Assembly: GCF_947495825.1 (NCBI RefSeq)
Contig: NZ_CANMAH010000007.1
Location: 62,001-126,000 of the forward strand
Length of the DNA: 64,000 bases
Direction of reading: 5' to 3'
Origin: an uncultured Psychrobacter sp.
GTDB lineage: Bacteria > Pseudomonadota > Gammaproteobacteria > Pseudomonadales > Moraxellaceae
The notes under the pieces: generated by a model
The model's input: the letters and a program-made list of their open reading frames with translations, nothing else
Databases searched by the model: none
What the model was told of the DNA's origin: nothing
Shown: positions 13,381 through 22,403 of the stretch, piece after piece
Layout of the letters: the number at the start of each line of letters is the position of its first letter
Numbering within the stretch: the stretch's first letter is position 1
Made by a program: the position numbers and the translations under genes

Positions 13381-13779
13381 TTAACGTATATGCCACAACA
13401 TCCAACTGTGACTAATCTGCATTACCATAAAACCGATGAATAGCGCGGGCGCTGACAGGGGTCGTATGGTAATAAAAATTAGTGCGAAACCAAACACAGT
13501 CAACAACCATTTGGCCATTTGACCTCGATATAGCTGGCTAACAATATGTTGGCGCGCGCGATATCCTGTGTACCAAAAGATAAATCCAGCAAATACAGCT
13601 TGAGTAACAAAACTTAATAGCGCACCAATCGCAGTACTTTTTGCTACGACAAGATCACTGCTAAGCCAACTGACATCTATAATCCAAGCGACAATAATAA
13701 GGATAAATAGTATCCACGCTTGACGTTTAATATAGACGCCGATTTGATCTCTTTGCGTACGTTTGGCAGGTTTGGTCAT
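13381..13779 (-). CDS. atpI: ATP synthase-associated protein I (AtpI-like)
   Basis: The 132-residue protein has four predicted membrane segments, of which the clearest are at about 18-42, 60-75 and 88-110. The N-terminus is basic and polar (MTKPAKRTQRDQIGVYIKRQ). Its size, topology and place upstream of atpB on the same strand fit AtpI, a non-essential protein implicated in c-ring assembly or ion uptake. Sequence conservation in this family is weak, so the call rests mainly on position and topology. Separation from atpB by 727 bp is unusual. Confidence 0.7.
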   Translation of the reverse strand: MTKPAKRTQRDQIGVYIKRQAWILFILIIVAWIIDVSWLSSDLVVAKSTAIGALLSFVTQAVFAGFIFWYTGYRARQHIVSQLYRGQMAKWLLTVFGFALIFITIRPLSAPALFIGFMVMQISHSWMLWHIR

Positions 13780-14062
13780 CAGCTTACCTATAGCGTTGGA
13801 ATAATAACCGTAGCATTCAAGTCATAGTAGCGTGTAAATGGCATACTTCTCTATGAACGGTTCACTATACAGATATAACCTTTTAACCAAAATAAAACGC
13901 CACTTATTATAAGGAGCAACTGAGTAATTAGCAAGTAATATATGGCAAATATCAAGCCTTTAATTCGTTATCGTTAATTAATGGTTCATAAAAATACTAA
14001 ATAATCCTTAAATGCCAAATTGGCCCACTCATTACTCAAAACATTGTGTTGTTTGTTGATTA

Positions 14063-15010
14063 TTAAGATATACAGTTACGTAATTTTTGCACCATGTTAC
14101 TCCAGCCGCTAACGAAGTCTTTGCTACCGCTCATGTCTTCAGGCTGTACAATCATATCTACTGGCTGAAGCTTAGCAAGCAAACCTTTACCCGGAGCGCT
14201 TGGACTAACCAAACACATTTTTTTAACGGGACGCTGCTCATTAAGCCAACGAATCTGACTGGCTTTAGGTGCCAAATGATGGTCCGTACTCAAACTACCA
14301 GCAAGCTGTAATTGCAGCGCTTTTTCAATATATTGGTAAGCATCATGATAAGCCCAATAAGGATAGGTTTTTCGATTATCTAGTTGCGTCAACTCTACTG
14401 CTCTATCCAGTCGTTGGGCAAACTTCTTTGCGTTGGCTTGATACAAATTTTTATGCTGAGGGTTTGCATGACTGTGAATCACTGCCAGTGCACGGGTGAT
14501 GGCTTTGGCATTTTCAGGATCGAGCCAAATGTGCGGGTCTAAAGTATCTGCAATAGGTTGGCCTTTGACATCACGTAATGGGTGACGGTTAAAAGCATCA
14601 AAGCCAAATAAAGCAATCGCATTTGGTGCTGTGTTCAAGCTCGATGCAAGGTTGTTCTCTAATGGCTCACCAAACCACACAACAAACTTACTGTCTTGAA
14701 TGGCTTTAATATCACCAGGGCTGATACTGCCATGATGTCCGACCTCCCCTGCTTGCAGTAGTCGATTGGCTGATGGCGCGCCTTTAGTGACGGCCTCACT
14801 TAATAAAAACAAAGGATAGTTACTAACGCTAACGGTCGCTGCTTGTACAGTCATCATAAATGAGCTTAACAGCATCAACATTAGCGTCAATGTGTATTTG
14901 GGTTGACACAAAAACTGTCCTATTCTGTAAAAGGAGAAGCTATTCATTCTATATTGGAAGTACTTATTTTTATTGTATAGATTGCTAAGGTTTTGGAGAG
15001 TAGCATTCAT
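14063..15010 (-). CDS. znuA: Zinc ABC transporter substrate-binding protein
   Basis: The 315-residue protein has a signal peptide ending near MMTVQAA and the cluster A-I metal-binding fold. Likely zinc ligands are His in GEVGHHG, His in DPHIWLDP, His in YWAYHDAYQYIEKAL and an Asp/Glu near the C-terminus. It lacks the long His-rich loop of enterobacterial ZnuA. A later start at 14950 (MNSFSFYRIG) would shorten the leader and is possible. It delivers periplasmic Zn(II) to the ZnuB/ZnuC importer. The gene is divergent from zur-znuC-znuB and shares with them a Zur-type palindrome at 15101-15115. Confidence 0.92.
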   Translation of the reverse strand: MNATLQNLSNLYNKNKYFQYRMNSFSFYRIGQFLCQPKYTLTLMLMLLSSFMMTVQAATVSVSNYPLFLLSEAVTKGAPSANRLLQAGEVGHHGSISPGDIKAIQDSKFVVWFGEPLENNLASSLNTAPNAIALFGFDAFNRHPLRDVKGQPIADTLDPHIWLDPENAKAITRALAVIHSHANPQHKNLYQANAKKFAQRLDRAVELTQLDNRKTYPYWAYHDAYQYIEKALQLQLAGSLSTDHHLAPKASQIRWLNEQRPVKKMCLVSPSAPGKGLLAKLQPVDMIVQPEDMSGSKDFVSGWSNMVQKLRNCIS

Positions 15011-15100
15011 CGGATAACTGCCCTATAAGTATGGTCTAAAAAGATCAAGTCTGGAGAAACCACTTGATAAATAACAACGCTGATTTTACAATTTTTATTA

Positions 15101-15115
15101 TGTTATACTATAACA
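15101..15115. promoter_or_regulatory. Zur-binding site between znuA and zur
   Basis: TGTTATACTATAACA is a perfect 15-bp palindrome around a central C. It matches the core of the proteobacterial Zur box (TGTTATANTATAACA). It lies in the divergent region, 90 bp from the znuA start and 95 bp from the zur start. Zur with bound zinc would repress from this site. Confidence 0.88.
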
Positions 15116-15141
15116 ATAAAAATGGCTAATAAAATTTCTTG

Positions 15142-15172
15142 TTGACAGTTTTTAAATATTTTGGCTTATACT
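15142..15172 (+). promoter_or_regulatory. Probable sigma-70 promoter for zur-znuCB
   Basis: A perfect -35 box TTGACA at 15142-15147 is followed after 18-19 bp by TTATAC/TATACT at 15166-15172. It reads toward zur, whose ATG is at 15210. The Zur palindrome ends 26 bp upstream of the -35 box. Confidence 0.65.
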
Positions 15173-15209
15173 GCTGGGCGTTATATCATCGTTTTTTGGA
15201 GTCTATACA

Positions 15210-15737
15210 ATGTCTTCTGCTTCTTCTGTTTGCGAACATTTACATGATGTTCAACACTTTACGTCATATGATGTGACTGAGCGTTTAGAGACCGCCAAAG
15301 CTCAATGTCGGTTGCGCGGTGTACGCTTTACCCCGCTGCGTCAGCAGATATATGCACTAATATTGCAAGCCAATAAGCCAATAGGTGCGTATGACTTGAT
15401 CACAGAGCTGCAACAAATGCGGACGACTACGAGGGCTGACAATGCAAAAGCACCAGCTCGAAAAAACGTAGCCCCGCCAACTGTCTATCGCAGCTTAGAG
15501 TTTTTGTTGGGTGAGGGATTGATTCACCAATTGACTTCGATCAATGCTTATGTCCCTTGTTGCCATCCACGTGATGAACATACTGCTGCGTTTTTAATCT
15601 GTGAAGTGTGTCAGCGTGTACAAGAGTGTAGTAGCCTGCCAGTACAAGAAATGATGAGCTTTGCAGAGCAAGATGCCGGTTTTATGGTTTCTCGTAGCGT
15701 CATTGAGATTAGCGGACGCTGTCAAAGTTGCCAATAA
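15210..15737 (+). CDS. zur: Zinc uptake regulator, Fur family
   Basis: The 175-residue protein has a winged-helix domain (CRLRGVRFTPLRQQIYALIL...APPTVYRSLEFLLGEGLIHQL) followed by the Fur-family dimerisation domain. Two Cys-x2-Cys pairs, CEVC (about 130-133) and CQSC at the C-terminus, form the structural zinc site. The HPRDEH segment is the usual regulatory metal region. A basic/Ala insertion of about 15 residues (RTTTRADNAKAPARKN) sits in the DNA-binding domain. It is followed by znuC and znuB on the same strand, so it probably controls zinc uptake through the box at 15101-15115. Confidence 0.93.
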   Translation: MSSASSVCEHLHDVQHFTSYDVTERLETAKAQCRLRGVRFTPLRQQIYALILQANKPIGAYDLITELQQMRTTTRADNAKAPARKNVAPPTVYRSLEFLLGEGLIHQLTSINAYVPCCHPRDEHTAAFLICEVCQRVQECSSLPVQEMMSFAEQDAGFMVSRSVIEISGRCQSCQ

Positions 15738-15797
15738 AATATCTATGTTCTATCTACCCCTTCTTCTTACGTCTATTTAATTTTCGGCTGTTATCTT

Positions 15798-16574
15798 ATG
15801 AGCCTTTTAGAGCAATCGTCCAATAATAAAAACATCTCTTATGGGTTACCGTTACTTAGCTTGAATGGTATCAATTACCATATTGGTCAACAGCGTTTGG
15901 TCAAAGACATCAATATCGATATTGCTGTCAATGAAACTGTCAGTCTGATCGGTCCAAACGGTGCAGGCAAGTCGACGTTGGTCAAACTTATCTTAGGTCT
16001 CATCACGCCCACAGCAGGTAAGATTATTAATCATCAACCATTGCAACTTGGTTATGTGCCGCAGCGTTTTACGGTGCCGCCTATCTTACCATTACGAGTA
16101 AAAGACCTTTTGACTCAGGCAGACAGACGTCGTTTAACATCAGAACAACGCCAGTTTATTTTTGATAATTTATCCTTAAATCATCTGTTATCACGGCAAA
16201 TGCTACATCTTTCTGGCGGTGAAACGCAGCGCGTACTACTGGCACGGGCCTTACTAGATAAGCCCAATTTATTGATTTTAGATGAGCCAATGCAAGGGCT
16301 TGATCCTGATACTGAGGTTTGGCTCTATCAATTTATCGATGAGCTGCCAGATTTTTTGCGTTGTGCGATGTTGGTGGTGTCACATGATTTACATTGGGTC
16401 ATGAAAGGCAGCCGGCGGGTTATTTGCTTAAATAAGCATATTTGCTGCGAAGGTCAACCGAGCGAGCTTGCCATCACCGCTGAATTTCAAAAATTATTTG
16501 GTCATCATTATGAGCAGCCTTATGTGCATAAGCCCCATGCTTGTGAGCATCAGGCACCAAGCGAGTTATTATAA
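15798..16574 (+). CDS. znuC: Zinc ABC transporter ATP-binding protein
   Basis: The 258-residue ATPase has Walker A (GPNGAGKST), the ABC signature LSGGETQRVLLARAL, Walker B (LLILDEPMQGLDPD) and a switch histidine (VSHDLHWV). The signature and overall pattern fit ZnuC-type metal importers. It energises zinc transport through ZnuB. It starts 60 bp after zur. The C-terminus is rich in His and Cys (CEGQ, GHHYEQPYVHKPHACEHQ), as is common for ZnuC. Confidence 0.93.
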   Translation: MSLLEQSSNNKNISYGLPLLSLNGINYHIGQQRLVKDINIDIAVNETVSLIGPNGAGKSTLVKLILGLITPTAGKIINHQPLQLGYVPQRFTVPPILPLRVKDLLTQADRRRLTSEQRQFIFDNLSLNHLLSRQMLHLSGGETQRVLLARALLDKPNLLILDEPMQGLDPDTEVWLYQFIDELPDFLRCAMLVVSHDLHWVMKGSRRVICLNKHICCEGQPSELAITAEFQKLFGHHYEQPYVHKPHACEHQAPSELL

Positions 16575-16763
16575 GTACTATTGTGAGCGACCTTTTTTGG
16601 CTCTACAAATCTACTGACGTACTTTTCTTTATATAACCTTTTAATCCCTATTACGAAACGTTCTGTGCTTAGGGCATGTTCTCAATTTAATCGATAGTCA
16701 TCTAAATGAGGACACACCTTAGTATTAAGCAATGTTCTTTTATTTTAACGGAAGACAGCTTTT

Positions 16764-17570
16764 ATGACCGCTTGGTTAGCTATCATTGCCCCTGCCTGGA
16801 TTGCCGGCAGTATATTAGGTCTACTATCAGCCCCACTTGGCTGCTTAGTATTATGGCGACGGATGGCGTTTTTTGCCGATGCCTTGTCTCATGGGACACT
16901 ATTAGGAGTCGCGATTGCAGTTTGGTGGCAGTTGCCAATGGGTATTGGTATTGCCATCGTCAGCGTTCTAGTAGTGTTAGCCCTGTTATTAATTGAAGAT
17001 GAGCGCCTACCTACTGACGCAGTACTGGCAGTGGTGGCAGTGTCTTTATTATGTCTGGGGCTATTGACCTTAACTCAGCTCACTGATCAGCAAGCAAATG
17101 TTTTAGGGTTTTTATTTGGCAATTTACTTGAGCTTGATTGGGCTGACTTGCCATTGCTCGCTGGTAGTGTGCTAGTAGGGTTAGTGTTTTTGGCCTATAT
17201 ATGGCCCGCTCAAATAAAACTTGCTACTCACGAGGCTCTTGCCCGCATTCAAAGGGTTAATCCGACAAGACAACGCCTGTTTTTTATGGGTGTGTTGGCA
17301 GGTTTTTGTGCCATTGCTTTGCAAGCCGTTGGCAGCTTATTAATCAGTGGCCTACTAGTATTGCCCGCATTAACGGCACGTTTGTGGTCAACAGCTCCTA
17401 AACAGATGGTCGTCTTTTCACTCATAATAGCGCAAGTAGGCGTAACGCTAGGCATTTGGGGTAGTATTTGGCTTGATATACAGACTGGACTTGCTATAGT
17501 TTTAGTATTAGCGGTCTTATTTTTTAGCGCCCTTTTAATAACCAAAACAGTGACCAAGATACGTGTTTAG
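16764..17570 (+). CDS. znuB: Zinc ABC transporter permease
   Basis: The 268-residue polytopic protein is an ABC-3 family permease with about eight membrane segments. Diagnostic segments are APLGCLVLWRRMAFFADALSHGTLLGVAIA and the GSLLISGLLVLPALTARLWS stretch. It forms the inner-membrane channel of the zinc importer with ZnuC. It starts 189 bp after znuC, a longer gap than usual, which shows no clear terminator. Confidence 0.92.
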   Translation: MTAWLAIIAPAWIAGSILGLLSAPLGCLVLWRRMAFFADALSHGTLLGVAIAVWWQLPMGIGIAIVSVLVVLALLLIEDERLPTDAVLAVVAVSLLCLGLLTLTQLTDQQANVLGFLFGNLLELDWADLPLLAGSVLVGLVFLAYIWPAQIKLATHEALARIQRVNPTRQRLFFMGVLAGFCAIALQAVGSLLISGLLVLPALTARLWSTAPKQMVVFSLIIAQVGVTLGIWGSIWLDIQTGLAIVLVLAVLFFSALLITKTVTKIRV

Positions 17571-17767
17571 CTTTACTAGGTATTTTTAATGCTTAAAGTC
17601 GTTTTAACCAATGGAATACTTTAGCATTATCAATAAGTAATTTATAAACCTTGTTTGGCATTTAGTGCTAGAGATTACATAACTTTTGTGCTATAAGTTT
17701 GCACTATTATTTTTTATAGTGGTTTTCTTAGGCTTTAATTGTCTTGATGTAGTAAGGGATCGACCTT

Positions 17768-18613
17768 ATGCCAAGTTATCCTGCTCGTGAAATCAGCAGC
17801 CCAGATGGTCAGGTAAATGTATTACAGATTACAGATATGCATTTATCTACCGTACAAGCAGTACAAGAGGTAGCTTATAAACAACCAACCTCTGAATACT
17901 GTTGTACATATAGTTTTGAGGCAGTATTAGCACAAGCATTGAGCGAAGATATTCGCTGTGATTTGATTTTAGTCACAGGCGATTTGGTTAATGTGGTCAA
18001 GCCTGCTATTTATGATCATATTTTTAAGGTACTTCATGATACCGGCATCCCTTTCGCTTGTATTGCTGGCAATCATGATGTAACAGATGAGCTTGGTGGC
18101 AAACTACCATATTCTCAGCGCCAGCTCATCCCTCAGCCTGCAGACGAACGTCTACTCAGTCGCCACGTAATACATACAGACTACTGGCAACTATTGCTAC
18201 TAAATTCTGCAATTCCTGGTAAGGTCGCAGGTGAAGTGACCAATACAGATATTGACTGGTTATGCGCGCGTTTAAGTGCCTGCGACAAACCTGCGCTTAT
18301 TGCCTTACATCATCATGTGATGCTCATGCACTCAGAGTGGATAGATGCTCACATTGCAGATAATGTATCTACTTGTTGGCAACGTATGGCGGCATTTCCA
18401 CATTTACGCGTGATTATTAGCGGTCATACGCATCAAGACCAAGTTCGCTATCAAAATGGGGTTACCGTATATACCACTCCATCAACCTGCTATCAATTTA
18501 AGCCTTACGAAGACGACTTCGCTTATGATACAAGTGCATTACCTGGTTACCGTTGGTTGCAATTAGCCAACACTGGGCAGGTTGCAAGCTGGGTCAAAAG
18601 GTTAGATACTTAG
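17768..18613 (+). CDS. cpdA: 3',5'-cyclic-AMP phosphodiesterase, calcineurin-like
   Basis: The 281-residue enzyme shows the metallophosphoesterase series: D-x-H in QITDMHLS, GD in LVTGDLVN, GNHD in IAGNHDVTD, H in LIALHHHVMLMHSEW and GHTH in IISGHTHQDQ. The HHHVxxxxSxW motif is characteristic of CpdA, which hydrolyses cAMP to AMP and so tunes Vfr/CRP signalling. Length matches the family. It stands alone, in the same direction as znuB and dksA. Confidence 0.88.
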   Translation: MPSYPAREISSPDGQVNVLQITDMHLSTVQAVQEVAYKQPTSEYCCTYSFEAVLAQALSEDIRCDLILVTGDLVNVVKPAIYDHIFKVLHDTGIPFACIAGNHDVTDELGGKLPYSQRQLIPQPADERLLSRHVIHTDYWQLLLLNSAIPGKVAGEVTNTDIDWLCARLSACDKPALIALHHHVMLMHSEWIDAHIADNVSTCWQRMAAFPHLRVIISGHTHQDQVRYQNGVTVYTTPSTCYQFKPYEDDFAYDTSALPGYRWLQLANTGQVASWVKRLDT

Positions 18614-19165
18614 CGGCCAGTTTTATCGGTTTAATGCATATTGTCATTTATATGGCTTTATTATCTGCTAATCCTTATTATTTATAGCGCTTAAGTTTTT
18701 AGTATAGTGTGTGAGGTATTTTATTAAATAGTACTAGGCAATGATAATAGAATAGACGATACTGCAAATATTGATATAAGCTACATAGACTTTAGATAGA
18801 TATTAAAAATAAGATGGAATAGGAGCGCCTAGCGTCAAGTGTTAGGCAAATTATAATGGCTAGGATAGCTGAGACGACAACCAGTTAAGTGTTTACAATC
18901 AGCCGTGTACTCATGAACATTATTATTTATATCTAGATGATAATGTTCATTATAGCAACGACAAGATGCGTACTTATTTATGAATAATGTCCATCATTAT
19001 TGTTATGTCGGTATGAGCGTACCTTTAAAGCAGCTGTGTTACTTGCGTTACCCTGTGATAAAACGGTATATAAAAGATAAGTAATAATCTGTGTTGACAC
19101 TTATCCAAGTTTTATCCTCTAAAACGTCGTTTCATTGAATTAATTTGAAAAAGTAGGATACCCAT
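18614..19165. other. 552-bp gap upstream of dksA with an inverted repeat
   Basis: No gene is supported. The gap carries an 11-bp perfect inverted repeat (18913-18923 with 18940-18950) and a TTGACA box at 19093-19098 that may be part of a dksA promoter. A partial echo of the repeat arm (GAATAATGTCCATCATTATTG) follows at about 18978-18998. Confidence 0.5.
18913..18950. repeat. 11-bp perfect inverted repeat, 16-bp spacer
   Basis: ATGAACATTAT (18913-18923) and its exact reverse complement (18940-18950) flank a 16-bp AT-rich spacer. It lies about 216 bp upstream of dksA. No T-run follows, so it is more likely an operator or incidental hairpin than a terminator. Confidence 0.5.
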
Positions 19166-19606
19166 ATGAGCACCCTGACCAATAATCCGAGTGATGTCAA
19201 ATTCACCCCTTACGAGCCTGCCAAAGACGAAGAGTATATGTCTGATGCGCAGTTAGAGCATTTTAAAGCCATTTTATTGGACTGGAAAAATCAACTGATC
19301 GGTGAAGCTGACCGTACAAAGACCTATATTCAAGATGAATCTAGTGCTATGCCAGATATCAATGATCGGGCCACTCAAGAAGAAGAGTTTGCACTAGCAT
19401 TACGCACGCGCGACCGTGAACGCAAATTGATTCGCAAAATTGACAAATCGATGTTAGAGATTGAAAACGATGATTATGGATTTTGTGAAACTTGCGGTGT
19501 GGAAATTGGTTTACGTCGCTTAGAAGCTCGACCAACAGCAACGCAATGTATTGACTGCAAAACTTTGTCTGAGATGAAAGAGCGTCAAAACCAAGGGCAT
19601 ACTTAA
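19166..19606 (+). CDS. dksA: RNA polymerase-binding transcription factor DksA
   Basis: The 146-residue protein has the long coiled coil with conserved acidic tip, the segment MPDINDRATQEEEFALALRTRDRERKLIRKI and the zinc finger CETCGVEIGLRRLEARPTATQCIDCK. DksA inserts into the RNA polymerase secondary channel and works with ppGpp. Length is close to the E. coli protein. The start is supported by a GTAGGATA stretch upstream. It is followed by a 17-bp stem terminator and then gluQ, the usual dksA-gluQ arrangement of gammaproteobacteria. Confidence 0.96.
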   Translation: MSTLTNNPSDVKFTPYEPAKDEEYMSDAQLEHFKAILLDWKNQLIGEADRTKTYIQDESSAMPDINDRATQEEEFALALRTRDRERKLIRKIDKSMLEIENDDYGFCETCGVEIGLRRLEARPTATQCIDCKTLSEMKERQNQGHT

Positions 19607-19672
19607 TATATTATTCCTACTATATAGGTCTAATATCATTGATTAATTCAATTGATTAATCTAATAGTATTT

Positions 19673-19714
19673 AATGCAATAAGCGACCATCCAATTGGTC
19701 GCTTATTGCATTTT
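19673..19714 (+). terminator. Strong intrinsic terminator after dksA
   Basis: A 17-bp perfect stem (19673-19689 with 19696-19712) with a 6-nt loop is followed by a short T-run. It separates dksA from gluQ. Confidence 0.85.
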
Positions 19715-19862
19715 ACGTCCTACCCTAAAGCTTAAAATTAGTTAACAAAACCTCTTAATTTAATAAATATCTTTTCTCCTGTCGCTCTTTTACGCTATTC
19801 TTATTCTTTTATTATTATAGCGGCTTATTTTGACACGCATTCATACTACTGATACCCCTACA

Positions 19863-20834
19863 ATGACACTATTTAAACCAACGTCTAAACTGACGTCACT
19901 GTCGGCGTATCCTATTGGGCGTTTTGCTCCTTCACCCACCGGCGAGCTGCATCTTGGTTCCTTGACCACGGCGCTGGCAAGTTACTGTCATATCAAATCA
20001 CTAGGCGGCGACTGGCTTCTACGTATTGAAGATACCGATACTGAGCGCTGTGACCGACAATTTAGTGAGCAAATACTGATAGACTTAGAGACCTTAAACT
20101 TGCATTGGGATGGCGATGTCGTTTATCAGTCCGAGCGCATTGATATTTATAATGAATATCTATCTTCCATACTGGCCCCTCTAACTTACGGTTGCCTATG
20201 CTCACGTAAAAGCCTTGAACGTTATTGGGAGCAAAAAGCCATAATAGAAAGCGCAAACTTGCAAAACGCCACTCAAAAACTTCTTAATAGACAGCGCTAC
20301 CCACGCTGCTGTATAGAGGCACATCTTGATAAAGCTCAATATAAACTACGCCTGCAGCTACCAGATTATCTCATAGGTTTTAAAGATGGTATTCAAGGAT
20401 TACAATGGGATAATCCGCAGCAAACCTTGGGCGATATGGTCGTTCGTCGCCAAGATGGCATGATCAATTATATTTTGGCAGCAAGCCTTGATGATGGGCT
20501 ACAAGGAGTCACTCACATCATGCGCGGTTTAGATATCTTACCTATGACGACTGCACAAATCAGCATCATGCAAGCTGCACGCTTACCAGCTATAGATCAG
20601 TGGTATCATTTGCCACTAATATGCAATCCTGATGGACAAAAGCTCTCCAAACAAAACCTTGCCCAACCTATAGATACTCGCCAGCCCAGTCAGCTAATTG
20701 CGATGGCTTTGCAGTTGTTACAGCAGCCTGCTGTGGATATAGATACTCCAGCACGCATGCTCGAGCAAGCCATTACACAATGGGACAACACGCCCTTGCA
20801 AGGTAAGAATGCACTAAATATCATCGCTCCTTAA
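19863..20834 (+). CDS. gluQ: Glutamyl-Q tRNA(Asp) synthetase
   Basis: The enzyme is a truncated GluRS-like catalytic domain without an anticodon-binding domain, 323 residues from the ATG at 19863. A TTG start at 19830 would add 11 residues. It has the HIGH-type motif [22 protein letters not shown], the zinc-ligand region CLCS...YPRCC and a KMSKS-type KLSKQN. It attaches glutamate to queuosine at the wobble position of tRNA-Asp. The dksA-gluQ pairing supports the call. It is convergent with ftsW. Confidence 0.93.
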   Translation: MTLFKPTSKLTSLSAYPIGRFAPSPTGELHLGSLTTALASYCHIKSLGGDWLLRIEDTDTERCDRQFSEQILIDLETLNLHWDGDVVYQSERIDIYNEYLSSILAPLTYGCLCSRKSLERYWEQKAIIESANLQNATQKLLNRQRYPRCCIEAHLDKAQYKLRLQLPDYLIGFKDGIQGLQWDNPQQTLGDMVVRRQDGMINYILAASLDDGLQGVTHIMRGLDILPMTTAQISIMQAARLPAIDQWYHLPLICNPDGQKLSKQNLAQPIDTRQPSQLIAMALQLLQQPAVDIDTPARMLEQAITQWDNTPLQGKNALNIIAP

Positions 20835-20849
20835 CTAATCACTTCAGAG

Positions 20850-20882
20850 CAAAAAGCGCCACCCAACGGCGACGCTTTTATT
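20850..20882. terminator. Probable bidirectional terminator between gluQ and ftsW
   Basis: AAAAGCGCC pairs with GGCGACGCTTTT across a short loop, with a small bulge, and has A and T runs on either side. It sits between convergent genes. Confidence 0.55.
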
Positions 20883-20965
20883 ATCTTTAGGGTAATAACT
20901 GACATAGATTAATGACTAATATTAACGAATATACGTCATTCTGTTTGTCTGTCCTAGCACTTTCT

Positions 20966-22162
20966 TTAGAAATAACGGCACTGGCTTTTTTCTATCTCAG
21001 GACTCTCGTTATAAATCTTGAGTAGCAGCGCCACCATCACCAAACTAATCAGCATTGATGACCCACCATAACTAAAGAACGGCATCGTTAATCCTTTAGT
21101 CGGCATCGCTCCCATATTCATAGCAGCATTAATAATCGTTTGTGCAATAAAAATAATGCCGATACCAAAAGCGGTATAGCTCATACGCATTTGCCGACGT
21201 TTTAGCGCATTATAACTAATACGCATAGCACTACCGATGATAAGTGCTTCTAATATCAAAATCATCGTCACGCCAACGAAGCCTAGCTCTTCACCAGTAA
21301 TGGCCAACAAAAAATCTGTATGTGCCTCAGGTAAATGTGATAGTTTTTGGACGCTTTCACCATAACCTACACCTGTAAACTGTCCACGACCAAATGCAAT
21401 CAAGCTGCGTGCCAATTGATAGTCAGTATCTTGAATATCATCAAAGGGATCTAAAAACGATAACACCCTTGTCAGACGATACTGAACCATAGTGACTGCC
21501 AGTACGCCAAGCACACCTACGACCGCCCCTAGCGCGACAAATTGCTTATAAGGTGCCCCAGCGATATAAAATATAGCAAACACTGTGCCGACGATGACCA
21601 CCAATGAGCCAAAATCAGGCTGCAATAATAATAAAAAAGTCAGCAGACCGATCACTAAAGAGATGCGTAAAAACCCATCCCAACCGTTACGGACTTCAAA
21701 CGAGCGTCGCACTACAAAGTCAGCAACGAAGACAATGACCACAAGCTTCGCTAGCTCTGCGACCTGAAAGTTAATCACGCCCAAGTTTAGCCAGCGTTTT
21801 GAACCATTAATAGGCGTACCAAATAGCGTCGCTATCAAAAGCGCACCAGTGACACCTAGCAATATAAACTGTGTCTCAGTCTGGTAGAGGGTTTTTAGTG
21901 GTACAAAGTAATACGGTATCGCTGCAGCGATTAGCCCGATGCCCATGTATAGCAGCTGATGTTCAAAAAAATACAGCTCGCTCATGCCGCGACTTAGTGC
22001 AAAAGGAATAGAGGCTGAAGCCACCATAAGTAAGCTAAGTACCATCATACAACCAACGCTAGATATCAAAATTGCGCGTGCTGAAGGTAAAGAGAGAACA
22101 CCATCTGCGCCAGAAGTTGGCTGAGACTTTTGAGAAGAACGAGAAAAAAAAGAGAGCGCCAT
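20966..22162 (-). CDS. ftsW: Lipid II polymerase / cell division protein FtsW
   Basis: The protein is a SEDS-family polytopic membrane protein. Key segments are GSKRWLNLGVINFQVAELAKL, LLQPDFGSLVV, SGFGRGQ-like IAFGRGQFTGVGYGES, HLPEAHTDFLLAITGEELGF and the C-terminal PTKGLTMPFFSYGGSSML. FtsW polymerises lipid II at the septum together with FtsI. I chose the ATG at 22162, giving 398 residues. An upstream ATG at 22276 would add 38 hydrophobic/basic residues not usual in the family. It follows murD in the division/cell-wall direction on the minus strand. Confidence 0.93.
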   Translation of the reverse strand: MALSFFSRSSQKSQPTSGADGVLSLPSARAILISSVGCMMVLSLLMVASASIPFALSRGMSELYFFEHQLLYMGIGLIAAAIPYYFVPLKTLYQTETQFILLGVTGALLIATLFGTPINGSKRWLNLGVINFQVAELAKLVVIVFVADFVVRRSFEVRNGWDGFLRISLVIGLLTFLLLLQPDFGSLVVIVGTVFAIFYIAGAPYKQFVALGAVVGVLGVLAVTMVQYRLTRVLSFLDPFDDIQDTDYQLARSLIAFGRGQFTGVGYGESVQKLSHLPEAHTDFLLAITGEELGFVGVTMILILEALIIGSAMRISYNALKRRQMRMSYTAFGIGIIFIAQTIINAAMNMGAMPTKGLTMPFFSYGGSSMLISLVMVALLLKIYNESPEIEKSQCRYF

Positions 22163-22403
22163 AATATTCAAGTATATTAACAAACAAAAAAACACGACAT
22201 CTATCCGACGCCACCGTTTAAACCAAATCAAATAGAAAACAGGCTTAATAGCTATCACAACTAGTAAACGTACCATCGCTTTTAGTAGACGTTAGTTGGC
22301 GACTACTAAAAAGAGGTTCTTCATAAACCAGAACTGGCTAACTGTGTTTGACAGTAGCAGTAATTTATAAGCAAAACAATCATTTATCATCTAAATAGAT
22401 GAA

